NCBI GenBank assembly: GCA_965203865.1
Contig: OZ241916.1
Location: 1,116,001 to 1,180,000, forward strand
From: G965200765 sp965203865
Lineage (GTDB): Bacteria; Pseudomonadota; Gammaproteobacteria; Arenicellales; JAJDZL01
Length of the DNA: 64,000 bases
Direction of reading: 5' to 3'
This document shows, piece after piece, positions 25,510-34,273 of this stretch. The position numbers and the translations under genes were made by a program. Position 1 is the first letter of the stretch. Every line of letters begins with the position of its first letter. A model generated the notes under the pieces. It made no database searches. It worked only from the letters and a program-made list of their open reading frames with translations, and had not been told where the DNA came from.

Positions 25510-27519
25510 TTACTCTTCATTTGTGAATGGTTCGACGACTGCGCATACTGCACCTTCATCAACCTGATCATTTTCTTTATAGAAAAGTTTTGAAACAACA
25601 CCATTTACCGGGCTTCGCAACTGATGCTCCATTTTCATTGCTTCAACTACAACCAAGCATTCGCCTGTACAAACTTCACTACCGACACTGGTCATGATTC
25701 GACAAATTCTACCCGGTAGAGGCGCCACTAAGGAGCCTTCACTTTGAGTTTCCAAATTTTCGGAGGAAAATATTTCAGCATACTGAAGTTCATAACATGA
25801 ACATCTGTGAAATACCGCAATTTGTGTACCTAAATCAACTACAGGTGTTCGCCAAGGGGTATCGTCAATCAACATGCTTACTGAGCAATCGGAAATCTGG
25901 GAAATCTGACATGCCATATGTCGGTTATTGCACTCAATTGTAAGATTGTCTTTTTGCCCGCGAATGGTTACATGCACTGATTCGCCGTCAATTTTCCAAA
26001 CCTTGATAATTTCTGATTGCGAGCATTGTCGCCAGCCATTCTTTGCATCCCAAGGAGAGTGCACTGTTGAATCGTTGTATGCTTTTGGTTTGTCAACTAC
26101 TTGCGACGAAAAAATCGAAGCGATTGCAAATATTTCTTCAGGCACGCCATCTTCCTTGGGAATGAGTTCGTTCAAATTTGATTCAACAAAATTAACGTCA
26201 ATCCCGCCTTTTTGAAATTCGGGGTGCTGGAGTAAATTTGATAGAAACTTGACGTTGGTTTTCACTCCGACCACCAGCACTTCTTCCAGTATGTCAAGCA
26301 AGTTTTGAATAGCCTGCATCCTGGATTCACCATAAATTACTACCTTGGCGATCATTGGATCGTAGTACTCGTGAACAATATCTTTAGTACCGCAATCGGT
26401 AGATATACTAAGGTTTTCTTGATTTATAGGATAAGAAAAAAAGTCTACATTTCCTGGGCTAGGCATGAAATTCATTGCCGGATTTTCTGCATAGATTCGC
26501 GCCTGAATCGAGTGTCCGACAGGTTCGGTGACTGTATTCAAGAATTCAAGCGACTGTCCACCTGCTATCTTTATTTGCCATCCAATCATGTTCATATTCA
26601 TTACTCTTTCAGTAACTGTGTACTCTACCTGAAGGCGGGTATTCATTTCCATAAAGTAGAACTGCTTGCCGTCAAACAGGTACTCAACAGTTCCAACACC
26701 CCAGTACTCGAGTTCTTTGGCGATCCTGACCGCCGCATCCAGCATTTGTTCACGGGTATCAGACGGAATTCCCTGAGCAGGTGCTTCTTCAACAATTTTC
26801 TGGTGGCGTCTTTGTGAAGAGCAGTCTCGATCAAATAAATGCCTGTAGTTACCGTGCTTGTCGCCAATAATTTGCACTTCAATATGGCGGGCGTGAGGCA
26901 GGTATTTTTCAATCAAAATTTCTTCATCATGAAAAGCTTCGCGAGATTCGGAACGGGCGGACAAGAGTTTTTCCTGAAAGTCGTTTTCATTTTCTACTAC
27001 ACGCATGCCTCGTCCGCCACCGCCGAGAGCGGATTTGAGCAAAACGGGGAATCCAATTTTCTTTGCCGCTTCCAGCATTTTCTGAGAATCTTGGTCTGAA
27101 CCTCGATAGCCTAGCAGAATTGGCACATTAACTTTTTGAGCAACTTTTGCGGCTGAAGACTTGGATGCCATGGTCCGAATAGTATCGGAACGCGGGCCAA
27201 TAAACTCAATTCCCAAGTCTTCGCAACGTTTCGCAAGTTCACTGTTCTCTGCCAGAAATCCATAGCCCGGGTGAAGTGCGTCCGATTTTGTTTGAACTGC
27301 CGCTTCAATTACACGATCGATATTGAGATAGCTTTCAATGGCGCGGGGAGGACCAATTTCAACGGATTTATTAGACATTTTGACGTAAAGTGAATTTCTG
27401 TCAGCTTCCGAATGCAGTGCAACCGTATAAATCCCGAGCGCTCTGGCTGCATCAAGGATTCGGTTGGCGATCTCGCCGCGGTTTGCAATTGCGAGTCTTC
27501 GGAAAGGTGTACTAAACAT
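25510..27519 (-). CDS. liuD: 3-methylcrotonyl-CoA carboxylase, biotin-carrying alpha subunit
   Basis: A 669-residue biotin-dependent carboxylase subunit. The biotin carboxylase domain (about 1-450) has the ATP-grasp loop GGGGRGMRVV and EKYLPHARHIEVQI; a middle domain is followed by the biotin carrier at the C-terminus with the lysine in EAMKMEH. It carries CO2 for carboxylation of 3-methylcrotonyl-CoA together with the beta subunit two genes upstream. The start lies 8 bp inside the hydratase gene. Family size and the neighbours (LiuB, hydratase, HMG-CoA lyase) favour methylcrotonyl- over acetyl- or propionyl-CoA carboxylase. Confidence 0.92.
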   Translation of the reverse strand: MFSTPFRRLAIANRGEIANRILDAARALGIYTVALHSEADRNSLYVKMSNKSVEIGPPRAIESYLNIDRVIEAAVQTKSDALHPGYGFLAENSELAKRCEDLGIEFIGPRSDTIRTMASKSSAAKVAQKVNVPILLGYRGSDQDSQKMLEAAKKIGFPVLLKSALGGGGRGMRVVENENDFQEKLLSARSESREAFHDEEILIEKYLPHARHIEVQIIGDKHGNYRHLFDRDCSSQRRHQKIVEEAPAQGIPSDTREQMLDAAVRIAKELEYWGVGTVEYLFDGKQFYFMEMNTRLQVEYTVTERVMNMNMIGWQIKIAGGQSLEFLNTVTEPVGHSIQARIYAENPAMNFMPSPGNVDFFSYPINQENLSISTDCGTKDIVHEYYDPMIAKVVIYGESRMQAIQNLLDILEEVLVVGVKTNVKFLSNLLQHPEFQKGGIDVNFVESNLNELIPKEDGVPEEIFAIASIFSSQVVDKPKAYNDSTVHSPWDAKNGWRQCSQSEIIKVWKIDGESVHVTIRGQKDNLTIECNNRHMACQISQISDCSVSMLIDDTPWRTPVVDLGTQIAVFHRCSCYELQYAEIFSSENLETQSEGSLVAPLPGRICRIMTSVGSEVCTGECLVVVEAMKMEHQLRSPVNGVVSKLFYKENDQVDEGAVCAVVEPFTNEE

Positions 27520-28318
27520 CGTTTCTAATTAGCCAGGCAGGTGGCCTCTTTTCTAAAAATGCTTCAATGCCTTCGCGGGCTTCTGTTGTAGCCCTGATGT
27601 CGGCAATTCGTTGTGCAGTTATTTGCAACAAATCTGATTCGAGTGGTGTGTTTTGGATTAATTGAACTAATTCCTTGGCTTTGGATTGCGCCTGAGGCCC
27701 TCCTGCCAACAGCAGTTCTTCAACAAACTGTCTTGCAGCCGAAAGACTACCGTCCTTGCAAGTGTCATGCACAAGGCCGATAGATTTTGCTGTTTTCGCA
27801 CTAAATCGCTCTCCTGTCAAAAAATACCGCTGTGCCATTCTGGGGCCAATAGCCCGGATGACATAAGGACTGATAACAGAAGGAATTAGTCCCAGTTTCA
27901 CTTCAGATAAACTGAAAACCGTACTTTTAGCTGCAATAGCAATATCGCAGCTTGCCGTTAATCCCACGCCTCCACCAAATACCGAACCATGAACCAAAGC
28001 AACAGTGGGATGGGGGAAGTTGTGTAGTAGATTTAGCATTTTGCTCAAGCAATACGCATCCTTGTAATTATCTTCCTTTGTGAAACGGGATGACCGGCGC
28101 ATCCAGTTCAAATCTGCTCCAGCGCAAAAACTCTTTCCAGCCCCGCTCAGGATTAAAACCCGCACTTTTCCAGATTCTGCAAGTGACTCAAGTGCGTTAG
28201 TAAGGCTCTGGATCATGGTTTCGTCAAACGCATTGTGAACTTCCGGGCGATTCAACGAGATGGTGCAAACCCCCGAATCATTCTGCTCTAACGTAATTGA
28301 TGGATATAAATCGACCAT
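27512..28318 (-). CDS. liuC: Methylglutaconyl-CoA hydratase (enoyl-CoA hydratase family)
   Basis: A 268-residue crotonase-fold enzyme, with the oxyanion-hole motif SGAGKSFCAGADLNWM and the FGGGVGLTASCDIAIA block. By position between the two methylcrotonyl-CoA carboxylase genes it should hydrate 3-methylglutaconyl-CoA to HMG-CoA. The C-terminal GIEAFLEKRPPAW is the usual end of such enzymes. The stop overlaps the next gene, so the genes are co-translated. Confidence 0.88.
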   Translation of the reverse strand: MVDLYPSITLEQNDSGVCTISLNRPEVHNAFDETMIQSLTNALESLAESGKVRVLILSGAGKSFCAGADLNWMRRSSRFTKEDNYKDAYCLSKMLNLLHNFPHPTVALVHGSVFGGGVGLTASCDIAIAAKSTVFSLSEVKLGLIPSVISPYVIRAIGPRMAQRYFLTGERFSAKTAKSIGLVHDTCKDGSLSAARQFVEELLLAGGPQAQSKAKELVQLIQNTPLESDLLQITAQRIADIRATTEAREGIEAFLEKRPPAWLIRNDV

Positions 28319-28339
28319 TGTTTTATTCCGGCGGCGATT

Positions 28340-29947
28340 TTACATTCGAAATACGCCGAATTTTGATTCATTGACAGGTGCATTGAGCGAAGCGGATATT
28401 GCCAGTCCAAGTATCATTCTCGTGTCAACCGGATCAATGATGCCATCATCCCAAAGACGTGCACTGGAATAGTAGGGTTGACCTTGTGTTTCATACTGTT
28501 CAAGTATTGAATTTCTGAATTTCATCTGTTCTTTTTCGTCCCAGGACCCGGGTTCAAGACCGTCCTGCTTGACTTGTGTCAGTACATTGCCCGCCTGCTC
28601 ACCGCCCATTACAGATATTCTGGAGTTTGGCCAAATCCACAAGAACCTTGGACCATAGGCGCGGCCACACATGGCATAGTTTCCAGCTCCGAAACTGCCG
28701 CCGATTATTACGGTAAATTTTGGTACTTGTGCACAGGCGACAGCAGTTACCATTTTTGCACCATCTTTGGCGATTCCTCCTGCTTCGTATTTTTTTCCAA
28801 CCATGAAACCGGCTATGTTTTGCAAGAATATCAGCGGAATTCTGCGCTGGCAGCAAAGTTCAATAAAATGTGTAGCCTTCAGTGCTGACTCGGAATAAAG
28901 AATTCCATTGTTCGCGACAATGCCTACGGGGAATCCAAGCAATCGGGCAAATCCGCAAACCAGAGTAGTGCCGTACAATTTCTTGAACTCGTCGAATTCG
29001 CTGTTGTCAACTATACGCGCGATAACTTCGCGAACATCGTAAATTTGGCGCAAGTCCGTTGGAACAATTCCGTACAACTCACTTGCATCGTACTTCGGGT
29101 CGACAGGTGCTTGAGTTTCAATCTGAATCTGCTTGGGCTTGTTCAGATTCTTGACGATGTCTCGTACGATTTGCAATGCATGAAAATCATCGTTTGCATA
29201 ATGGTCCGTAATACCAGATTGCCTGGAGTGCACATCGGCTCCCCCAAGTTCTTCTGCACTGACATTTTCACCGGTTGCGGCCCGAACCAGCGGCGGCCCT
29301 CCAAGAAAAATAGTTCCCTGATTTTTAACGATGATAGATTCATCACACATCGCGGGCACATAAGCGCCGCCAGCTGTGCATGAGCCCATTACTGCAGCAA
29401 TTTGCGGTATCTTCATTGCAGACAAATTTGCCTGATTGTAGAAAATTCGACCGAAGTGCTCCCGGTCCGGAAATACTTCATCCTGCAGTGGAAGAAAAGC
29501 TCCGCCTGAATCGACCAAATATATGCAGGGCAATTGATTTTCTCTGGCGATTTCTTGGGCTCGCAAGTGCTTTTTTACCGTAATCGGATAATAGGTGCCG
29601 CCTTTCACCGTCGCATCATTGGCGAAAATCATGCACTCGCGACCAGATATGGGACCAATTCCTGTAACCAGCCCGGCGGAAGGCACTTCACCCTTGTACA
29701 TATTCCATGCAGCGTACGGTGCAATTTCCAAGAAGGGCGCACCGCTGTCCAAGACCAACCCAATACGCTCACGAGAAAGTAGTTTTCCTCTGGACTTGTG
29801 CTTTTTGCGCGCTGATTCGCTCCCGCCGAGTTTAATCGTTTCAAGCGTGCTGTGAAGGTTTTCGACAAGCGAAAGCATGGCATCCTTTCGCAACTGAAAC
29901 TCATCGCTTTGAATGTCGAGTGTGGATGCAATGACAGGCATTTTCAA
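28340..29947 (-). CDS. liuB: 3-methylcrotonyl-CoA carboxylase, carboxyltransferase beta subunit
   Basis: A 535-residue carboxyltransferase with two crotonase-like halves. The signature FANDATVKGGTYYPITVKKH and CTAGGAYVPAMCDE in the N-terminal half and GGSFGAGNYAMCGRAYGPRF in the C-terminal half identify the methylcrotonyl-CoA beta subunit. It transfers the carboxyl group from biotin to the substrate. In the operon it is followed 21 bp later by the hydratase and then the alpha subunit, the usual order of liu/acn clusters. Confidence 0.93.
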   Translation of the reverse strand: MKMPVIASTLDIQSDEFQLRKDAMLSLVENLHSTLETIKLGGSESARKKHKSRGKLLSRERIGLVLDSGAPFLEIAPYAAWNMYKGEVPSAGLVTGIGPISGRECMIFANDATVKGGTYYPITVKKHLRAQEIARENQLPCIYLVDSGGAFLPLQDEVFPDREHFGRIFYNQANLSAMKIPQIAAVMGSCTAGGAYVPAMCDESIIVKNQGTIFLGGPPLVRAATGENVSAEELGGADVHSRQSGITDHYANDDFHALQIVRDIVKNLNKPKQIQIETQAPVDPKYDASELYGIVPTDLRQIYDVREVIARIVDNSEFDEFKKLYGTTLVCGFARLLGFPVGIVANNGILYSESALKATHFIELCCQRRIPLIFLQNIAGFMVGKKYEAGGIAKDGAKMVTAVACAQVPKFTVIIGGSFGAGNYAMCGRAYGPRFLWIWPNSRISVMGGEQAGNVLTQVKQDGLEPGSWDEKEQMKFRNSILEQYETQGQPYYSSARLWDDGIIDPVDTRMILGLAISASLNAPVNESKFGVFRM

Positions 29948-29975
29948 GAATTAGCAGGACCGAGTTGTAAACGAC

Positions 29976-30575
29976 CTACCAGCCCCCTGTTTCAAGCCAT
30001 TTTTGAATGTGGGACATGCGGTCATGTCCCCAAAACCGTTCGCCGTCCACAAAAAAGAAGGGCGAACCAAACACTTTTCGTTCCACTGCAGAGTCTGTGA
30101 CCTCTCGCAATTTACTCTTGATCTCTGGATCTTCCAGTGCTTTTCCTAGCAAAATTCGATCAATTCCAACCGACTCGGCAACGTCCATAACAACATAGGG
30201 TTCCGAAATCGCCCGATCTTCTGCGAAATATGCCTGAAACAATTTCCGGGCCAATTGTTTTGCCAGTTGTTTATCCTGGCTCAACTGCCAGTAGAAAGCG
30301 CGGCATGCAGCTACTGTAGCGATTGGAAAAGTAGATGGTGTTTTGTACTCTAGTCCGTATAGCCTTGCACATCGATGCAAGTCAATGCCACTGTATTCGT
30401 CGACCATAGGAATGTGGACAAGCGGTTTACGGCCCGTAATTTTCATTACTGCGCCCATCAGGAAAGGACGCCATTCTACAGTTCGATTGTGATTTTCAGC
30501 TATTTTGTCAATCTGCTCGCTAGCAAAGTAGCCGTAAGGCGAAGAAAAATCAAAATAAAATTCAATAGAGTTCAT
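29976..30575 (-). CDS. DsbA-fold isomerase (HCCA isomerase / kappa-class GST-like)
   Basis: A 199-residue protein with the catalytic-type serine in FYFDFSSPYGY (residues 7-17) and a C-terminal GSPFFFVDGERFWGHDR, both hallmarks of 2-hydroxychromene-2-carboxylate isomerases and kappa-class glutathione transferases. The enzyme normally uses glutathione. Placed inside a leucine operon it is presumably not a naphthalene enzyme; it may isomerise or detoxify an acyl-CoA intermediate. That assignment is inference from context only. Confidence 0.75.
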   Translation of the reverse strand: MNSIEFYFDFSSPYGYFASEQIDKIAENHNRTVEWRPFLMGAVMKITGRKPLVHIPMVDEYSGIDLHRCARLYGLEYKTPSTFPIATVAACRAFYWQLSQDKQLAKQLARKLFQAYFAEDRAISEPYVVMDVAESVGIDRILLGKALEDPEIKSKLREVTDSAVERKVFGSPFFFVDGERFWGHDRMSHIQKWLETGGW

Positions 30576-30617
30576 ATTCCAGAATCCGTAAAATGCAGGT
30601 AGAATTCACATGGATGC

Positions 30618-31814
30618 TTAATTGCCATTTGTATTTCGTACAACTCCAATGGCAGTTGCTTCGCCGCCGCCGATGCACAATGCTGCAACCCCGCGCTCCA
30701 AATTGTATTTTTCCATTGCCGAAATCAGTGTGATCAGGATTCTTGTACCCGATGCTCCGACGGGGTGTCCAAGAGCACATGCGCCGCCGTGAATATTCAC
30801 ACAATCGTAACTCAGGTTCAAACTACGAATAGCTGCCATGGTTACAACTGCGAATGCTTCATTGATTTCAAACAGGTCTACTTCGTCGACTGTCCAGTTC
30901 AACTTTTCCAGCAGTCGATTGATGGCACCTATGGGGGCAGTAGGGAACAAGTTTGGCTCTGCTGCATAGGTTGCATGGCCGACAAGAGTAGCGCACGGGA
31001 CAGTGCCGCGTTTGTCTGCTTCGATTTCAGACATGAGCACTACGCTTGCACCACCATCTGAAATTGAACTGGAATTGGCTGGAGTTACCGTGCCGTTCTT
31101 GCGAAAGGCTGGCCGCAATTTTGGAATTTTTTCCGAATTTGTTGTCTGAGGTTGCTCGTCATGTTCAACCAAGTACTCTTCTTTACGTGTCTTGACGGGG
31201 ACAGCAGCAATTTCGCGTTGAAAAGTTCCGTTGCCTGTTGCTTTTTGGGCACGCGTCAGCGATTCAATGGCAAATTCGTCCTGTTCATTTCTAGTGAAAC
31301 TGTATTGTTCTGCGCAGTCCTCGGCAAATTCACCCATAAGAGCACCTTGTTGATACGCGTCTTCCAGCCCGTCAATGAACATGTGATCGTAAATTTGTCC
31401 GTGTCCCATTCGCAATCCCCCCCGCGCTTTTGTCATTATATAGGGCGCATTGCTCATGCTTTCCATACCGCCGGCAACCATCACATGATTGGTTCCGGCG
31501 ATGATTGAATCATAGCCAAGCATTACAGTTTTCATTCCCGAACCACACATTTTGTTGATGGTTGTGCAACCGACAGATTTCGGGATCCCCGCAGAAAGTG
31601 AAGCCTGACGCGCAGGTGCCTGTCCTTGTCCAGCAGGTAAAACGCAGCCCATTAGCACTTCATCCACGTCTGCCCCAGCGATATGGGAATCTTCCAGTGC
31701 AGCAGCAATGGACGCTGCGCCGAGTTCGGAAGCGGTAAGTGGAGACAGTTTGCCCTGAAACCCTCCAATGGGTGTCCGTGCCATGCCAGTCACGACAACA
31801 TTTGAATTGTTCAT
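30618..31814 (-). CDS. atoB: Acetyl-CoA acetyltransferase (thiolase)
   Basis: A 398-residue thiolase. The nucleophilic cysteine is C90 in NKMCGSGMK, the catalytic histidine is in ACALGHPVGASG, and the second cysteine in LCIGGGEA closes the active site. The NEAFA motif is intact. It would cleave acetoacetyl-CoA formed after HMG-CoA lyase, giving acetyl-CoA for the TCA cycle. It lies 36 bp after the isovaleryl-CoA dehydrogenase gene in the same operon. Confidence 0.92.
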   Translation of the reverse strand: MNNSNVVVTGMARTPIGGFQGKLSPLTASELGAASIAAALEDSHIAGADVDEVLMGCVLPAGQGQAPARQASLSAGIPKSVGCTTINKMCGSGMKTVMLGYDSIIAGTNHVMVAGGMESMSNAPYIMTKARGGLRMGHGQIYDHMFIDGLEDAYQQGALMGEFAEDCAEQYSFTRNEQDEFAIESLTRAQKATGNGTFQREIAAVPVKTRKEEYLVEHDEQPQTTNSEKIPKLRPAFRKNGTVTPANSSSISDGGASVVLMSEIEADKRGTVPCATLVGHATYAAEPNLFPTAPIGAINRLLEKLNWTVDEVDLFEINEAFAVVTMAAIRSLNLSYDCVNIHGGACALGHPVGASGTRILITLISAMEKYNLERGVAALCIGGGEATAIGVVRNTNGN

Positions 31815-31850
31815 TTGAATTCCCGTTAAGTTAAATTAAAAAGATTACGG

Positions 31851-33017
31851 CTACTTTGATTCTTCAAACAGTTCACGCCCAATTAATAGCCGGCGTATTT
31901 CACTGGTTCCGGCACCGATTTCGTAAAGCTTGGCATCTCGTAGCAATCGCCCCGTGGGAGATTCATTCATATAGCCCATGGCGCCAAGAATTTGTATAGC
32001 CTCCAAGGCACACTGCGTTGCTTTCTCAGCAGTAAACAGAATGACTCCAGCGGAATCTTTGCGAGTTGTTTCACCCCGGTCGCAGGCCTGTGCCACTGCG
32101 TATGCGTATGCTCGCGATGCATTCAGTATAGTATACATGTCGGCAATTTTTCCCTGAATGAACTGAAATTCGCCAATTGATTGATTGAATTGCTTGCGAT
32201 CGTGAATATAGGGAACAACTACATCAAGACAGGACTGCATAATACCGATTGGTCCAGCGGAAAGCACTACTCTTTCATAATCCAGCCCGCTCATCAAAAC
32301 ATTCACCCCTTTGCCGATTTCGCCCAGTATATTTTCATGCGGCACAAGACAGTTTTCGAAAATGAGTTCACCGGTGTTGGAACCTCTCATGCCGAGCTTG
32401 TCAAGTTTTTGCGCAGTGGAAAAGCCTTCGAATTTACGCTCGATCAAAAATGTGCTAATCCCCCTTGGGCCGGCATCATGATCAGTTCGCGCATAAACAA
32501 CCAGAACATCAGCATCCGGTCCGTTTGTAATCCACATTTTATTCCCATTAAGAACATAGCCTTCATCTGTATGCTTGGCATCCATTTTCATGCTAACCAC
32601 ATCGGAGCCGGAGTTGGGTTCGGACATCGCCAGAGCACCAATATGTTCACCGCTAACCAGTTTGGGCAAATACCGTTGCTTTTGTTCTCGAGTTCCATTT
32701 CTTCGAATTTGATTCACCGCCAGGTTTGAATGTGCACCGTACGACAATCCGACAGACGCAGAAGTGCGGCTGATCTCCTCCATAGCGACAACGTGTTCCA
32801 GGTATCCCATGCCCGCTCCGCCGAATTCTTCTTCCACGGTTATACCGAGCAATCCAAGGTCCCCCAGTTTTGACCATAAATCCTGTGGAAATTCATTTTG
32901 CCGGTCAATTTCGTCAGCGTATGGAGCGATTTCGCTTTCAGCAAATTCTCGGACGCTTTGTCGTAGCAGATCGGCAGTTTCACCGAGTGCAAAATTCAAT
33001 GTGGGGTAGGATGTCAT
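31851..33017 (-). CDS. liuA: Isovaleryl-CoA dehydrogenase
   Basis: A 388-residue acyl-CoA dehydrogenase that oxidises isovaleryl-CoA to 3-methylcrotonyl-CoA with FAD, passing electrons to ETF. The catalytic glutamate, placed as in isovaleryl-CoA dehydrogenases, is E248 in LDYERVVLSAGP. FAD-binding segments MSEPNSGSDV and MWITNGPDAD, and the C-terminal EIGAGTSEIRRLLIGRE, are present. Its ATG directly adjoins the target duplication of a TnpB element; before insertion it would have followed the thioesterase gene by 6 bp, so it has lost its original upstream sequence. Confidence 0.93.
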   Translation of the reverse strand: MTSYPTLNFALGETADLLRQSVREFAESEIAPYADEIDRQNEFPQDLWSKLGDLGLLGITVEEEFGGAGMGYLEHVVAMEEISRTSASVGLSYGAHSNLAVNQIRRNGTREQKQRYLPKLVSGEHIGALAMSEPNSGSDVVSMKMDAKHTDEGYVLNGNKMWITNGPDADVLVVYARTDHDAGPRGISTFLIERKFEGFSTAQKLDKLGMRGSNTGELIFENCLVPHENILGEIGKGVNVLMSGLDYERVVLSAGPIGIMQSCLDVVVPYIHDRKQFNQSIGEFQFIQGKIADMYTILNASRAYAYAVAQACDRGETTRKDSAGVILFTAEKATQCALEAIQILGAMGYMNESPTGRLLRDAKLYEIGAGTSEIRRLLIGRELFEESK

Positions 33018-33024
33018 TTCTATT

Positions 33025-33048
33025 GGGATTTATATATATTGATAACCA
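33025..33048 (+). repeat. Terminal inverted repeat of TnpB element copy 2 (tnpB 3' side)
   Basis: Twenty-four bases beginning GGGATTTATATA and ending TGATAACCA. They mirror 34242-34266 with a few differences and one extra base there. The repeat includes the tnpB stop codon. Confidence 0.85.
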
Positions 33049-34235
33049 GACCACTGTATACTGTTCTGCGCAGTGGGCATTCCAATGAATGCTTTAAGCC
33101 TTCCTTCTTCCTGCGCTTCGGGCCTCCCGCCCAAAGTGCCGTTTAATCCGACACGAAGAACATTGATTGCTGCATTTACATCCCTGTCTCCTTTGTAGCC
33201 ACAAGCTTTGCAAAGATAAGTCCTATCGCTTAGTTTTATCTTTGTATCCGGCTTGTTTCCACAGTTGGAGCAGACTTGGGATGTAAACCTGGGATTGACT
33301 TTAGATACAAAGCCACCGGCACTCTCAGCCTTGTAGCTTAGTATAGAATTAAAGTCGCCCCACGTTTGGTCAAGTATTGACCTGTTTAATCCGGCTTTAC
33401 TGCTACCGCCAGTAGCTGTCATATTCTCAATTCTTAAGTCTTCTACGTAAAACTTGGAAGTGTAGTTCTTGATTAAGGAACGGGTTAGTTCATGCAGGTA
33501 TCCTTTGTTCTTCTCGCCGACTCTCTGCCATTCCTTGCTTAAAGCAAGAACCTTCTTCTTTCTGCCGTTAGAACCTTTTACAGCTCTTGAAACTCTTTTG
33601 TGCAAGGACCTTAGTTTAGTCCGGTCAACTTTTCTTTTAGAAACCTGCACACCATTGGAAAGACTAACTCTATTCAAGACTCCGGCATCTATGCCTATAG
33701 GACTTCTTTCATCCTCTACTTCCACATCCGGCAGCTCGCAAACCAGCTGAATCTTAATCCTTACAGGAGTCTTTACAATTCTAAGGAGCTTGGCTTCTCC
33801 CTTCAGTTCACCCTTGAACCTGAACTTGCCAATTCCTTTTATTCGGATGCACTGCCAAGGTCCTGCCTTGTGAATACGAAAAGAGTCTGTTTCAAAAGAC
33901 TTGATTCCCCTGTTCCTTGGCTTGAACCTTGGAAACCCCGGCTTCTCTCCTTTCTTTACCCTGTCAAAAAATCTTTTGAATGCCTTGTCAAGTCTTCTTA
34001 AGCAGGTTCTTTGGGACGAGCAATGAAACTTCTCAAACCAATCATCTTCTTTCCTTATAGTTGTCAAAGACTTCTGCTGGTCAAGATAAGAAATACCTAT
34101 ATTCTGCTTTTCGTAAGCTTCTATTCTTTCCTGCAAGGCACAGTTCCACAAGAGTGTCTCCTGATTCAGAAACTCTTCCAGGTTCCTGTGGCAGTCCCTG
34201 GAAAGCTTGGCAGTATATGTATAAGTTCTAATCAT
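33030..34235 (-). CDS. tnpB: TnpB RNA-guided endonuclease (IS605 OrfB family), copy 2
   Basis: A complete 401-residue TnpB collinear with copy 1. The triad is kept: D183 in GIDAG, E265 in YVEDLRIENM and D352 in GDRDVNAAIN, along with cysteines C322, C325, C342 and C345. Amino acid changes relative to copy 1 are scattered over the first about 330 residues, while the last about 65 residues are nearly unchanged. No tnpA is present. It lies in the same direction as the leucine genes, so it may be transcribed from their promoter as well. Confidence 0.93.
   Translation of the reverse strand: MIRTYTYTAKLSRDCHRNLEEFLNQETLLWNCALQERIEAYEKQNIGISYLDQQKSLTTIRKEDDWFEKFHCSSQRTCLRRLDKAFKRFFDRVKKGEKPGFPRFKPRNRGIKSFETDSFRIHKAGPWQCIRIKGIGKFRFKGELKGEAKLLRIVKTPVRIKIQLVCELPDVEVEDERSPIGIDAGVLNRVSLSNGVQVSKRKVDRTKLRSLHKRVSRAVKGSNGRKKKVLALSKEWQRVGEKNKGYLHELTRSLIKNYTSKFYVEDLRIENMTATGGSSKAGLNRSILDQTWGDFNSILSYKAESAGGFVSKVNPRFTSQVCSNCGNKPDTKIKLSDRTYLCKACGYKGDRDVNAAINVLRVGLNGTLGGRPEAQEEGRLKAFIGMPTAQNSIQWSGYQYI
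33040..33233 (-). ncRNA. Candidate omega RNA region overlapping the tnpB 3' end (copy 2)
   Basis: The counterpart of the 194-bp block in copy 1; every base is the same in both copies. It contains the same two hairpin motifs (GGGC/GCCC and CCACTG/CAGTGG). Transcription from the operon promoter would pass through it into liuA. Confidence 0.5.
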
Positions 34236-34241
34236 GGCAAT

Positions 34242-34266
34242 TGGTTATCATTGTATATAATATCCC
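34242..34266 (-). repeat. Terminal inverted repeat of TnpB element copy 2 (tnpB 5' side)
   Basis: Twenty-five bases that read GGGATATTATATA and end TGATAACCA on the minus strand, next to the second TTTCTATT direct repeat. The repeat ends six bases before the tnpB start. Confidence 0.83.
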
Positions 34267-34273
34267 TTTCTAT

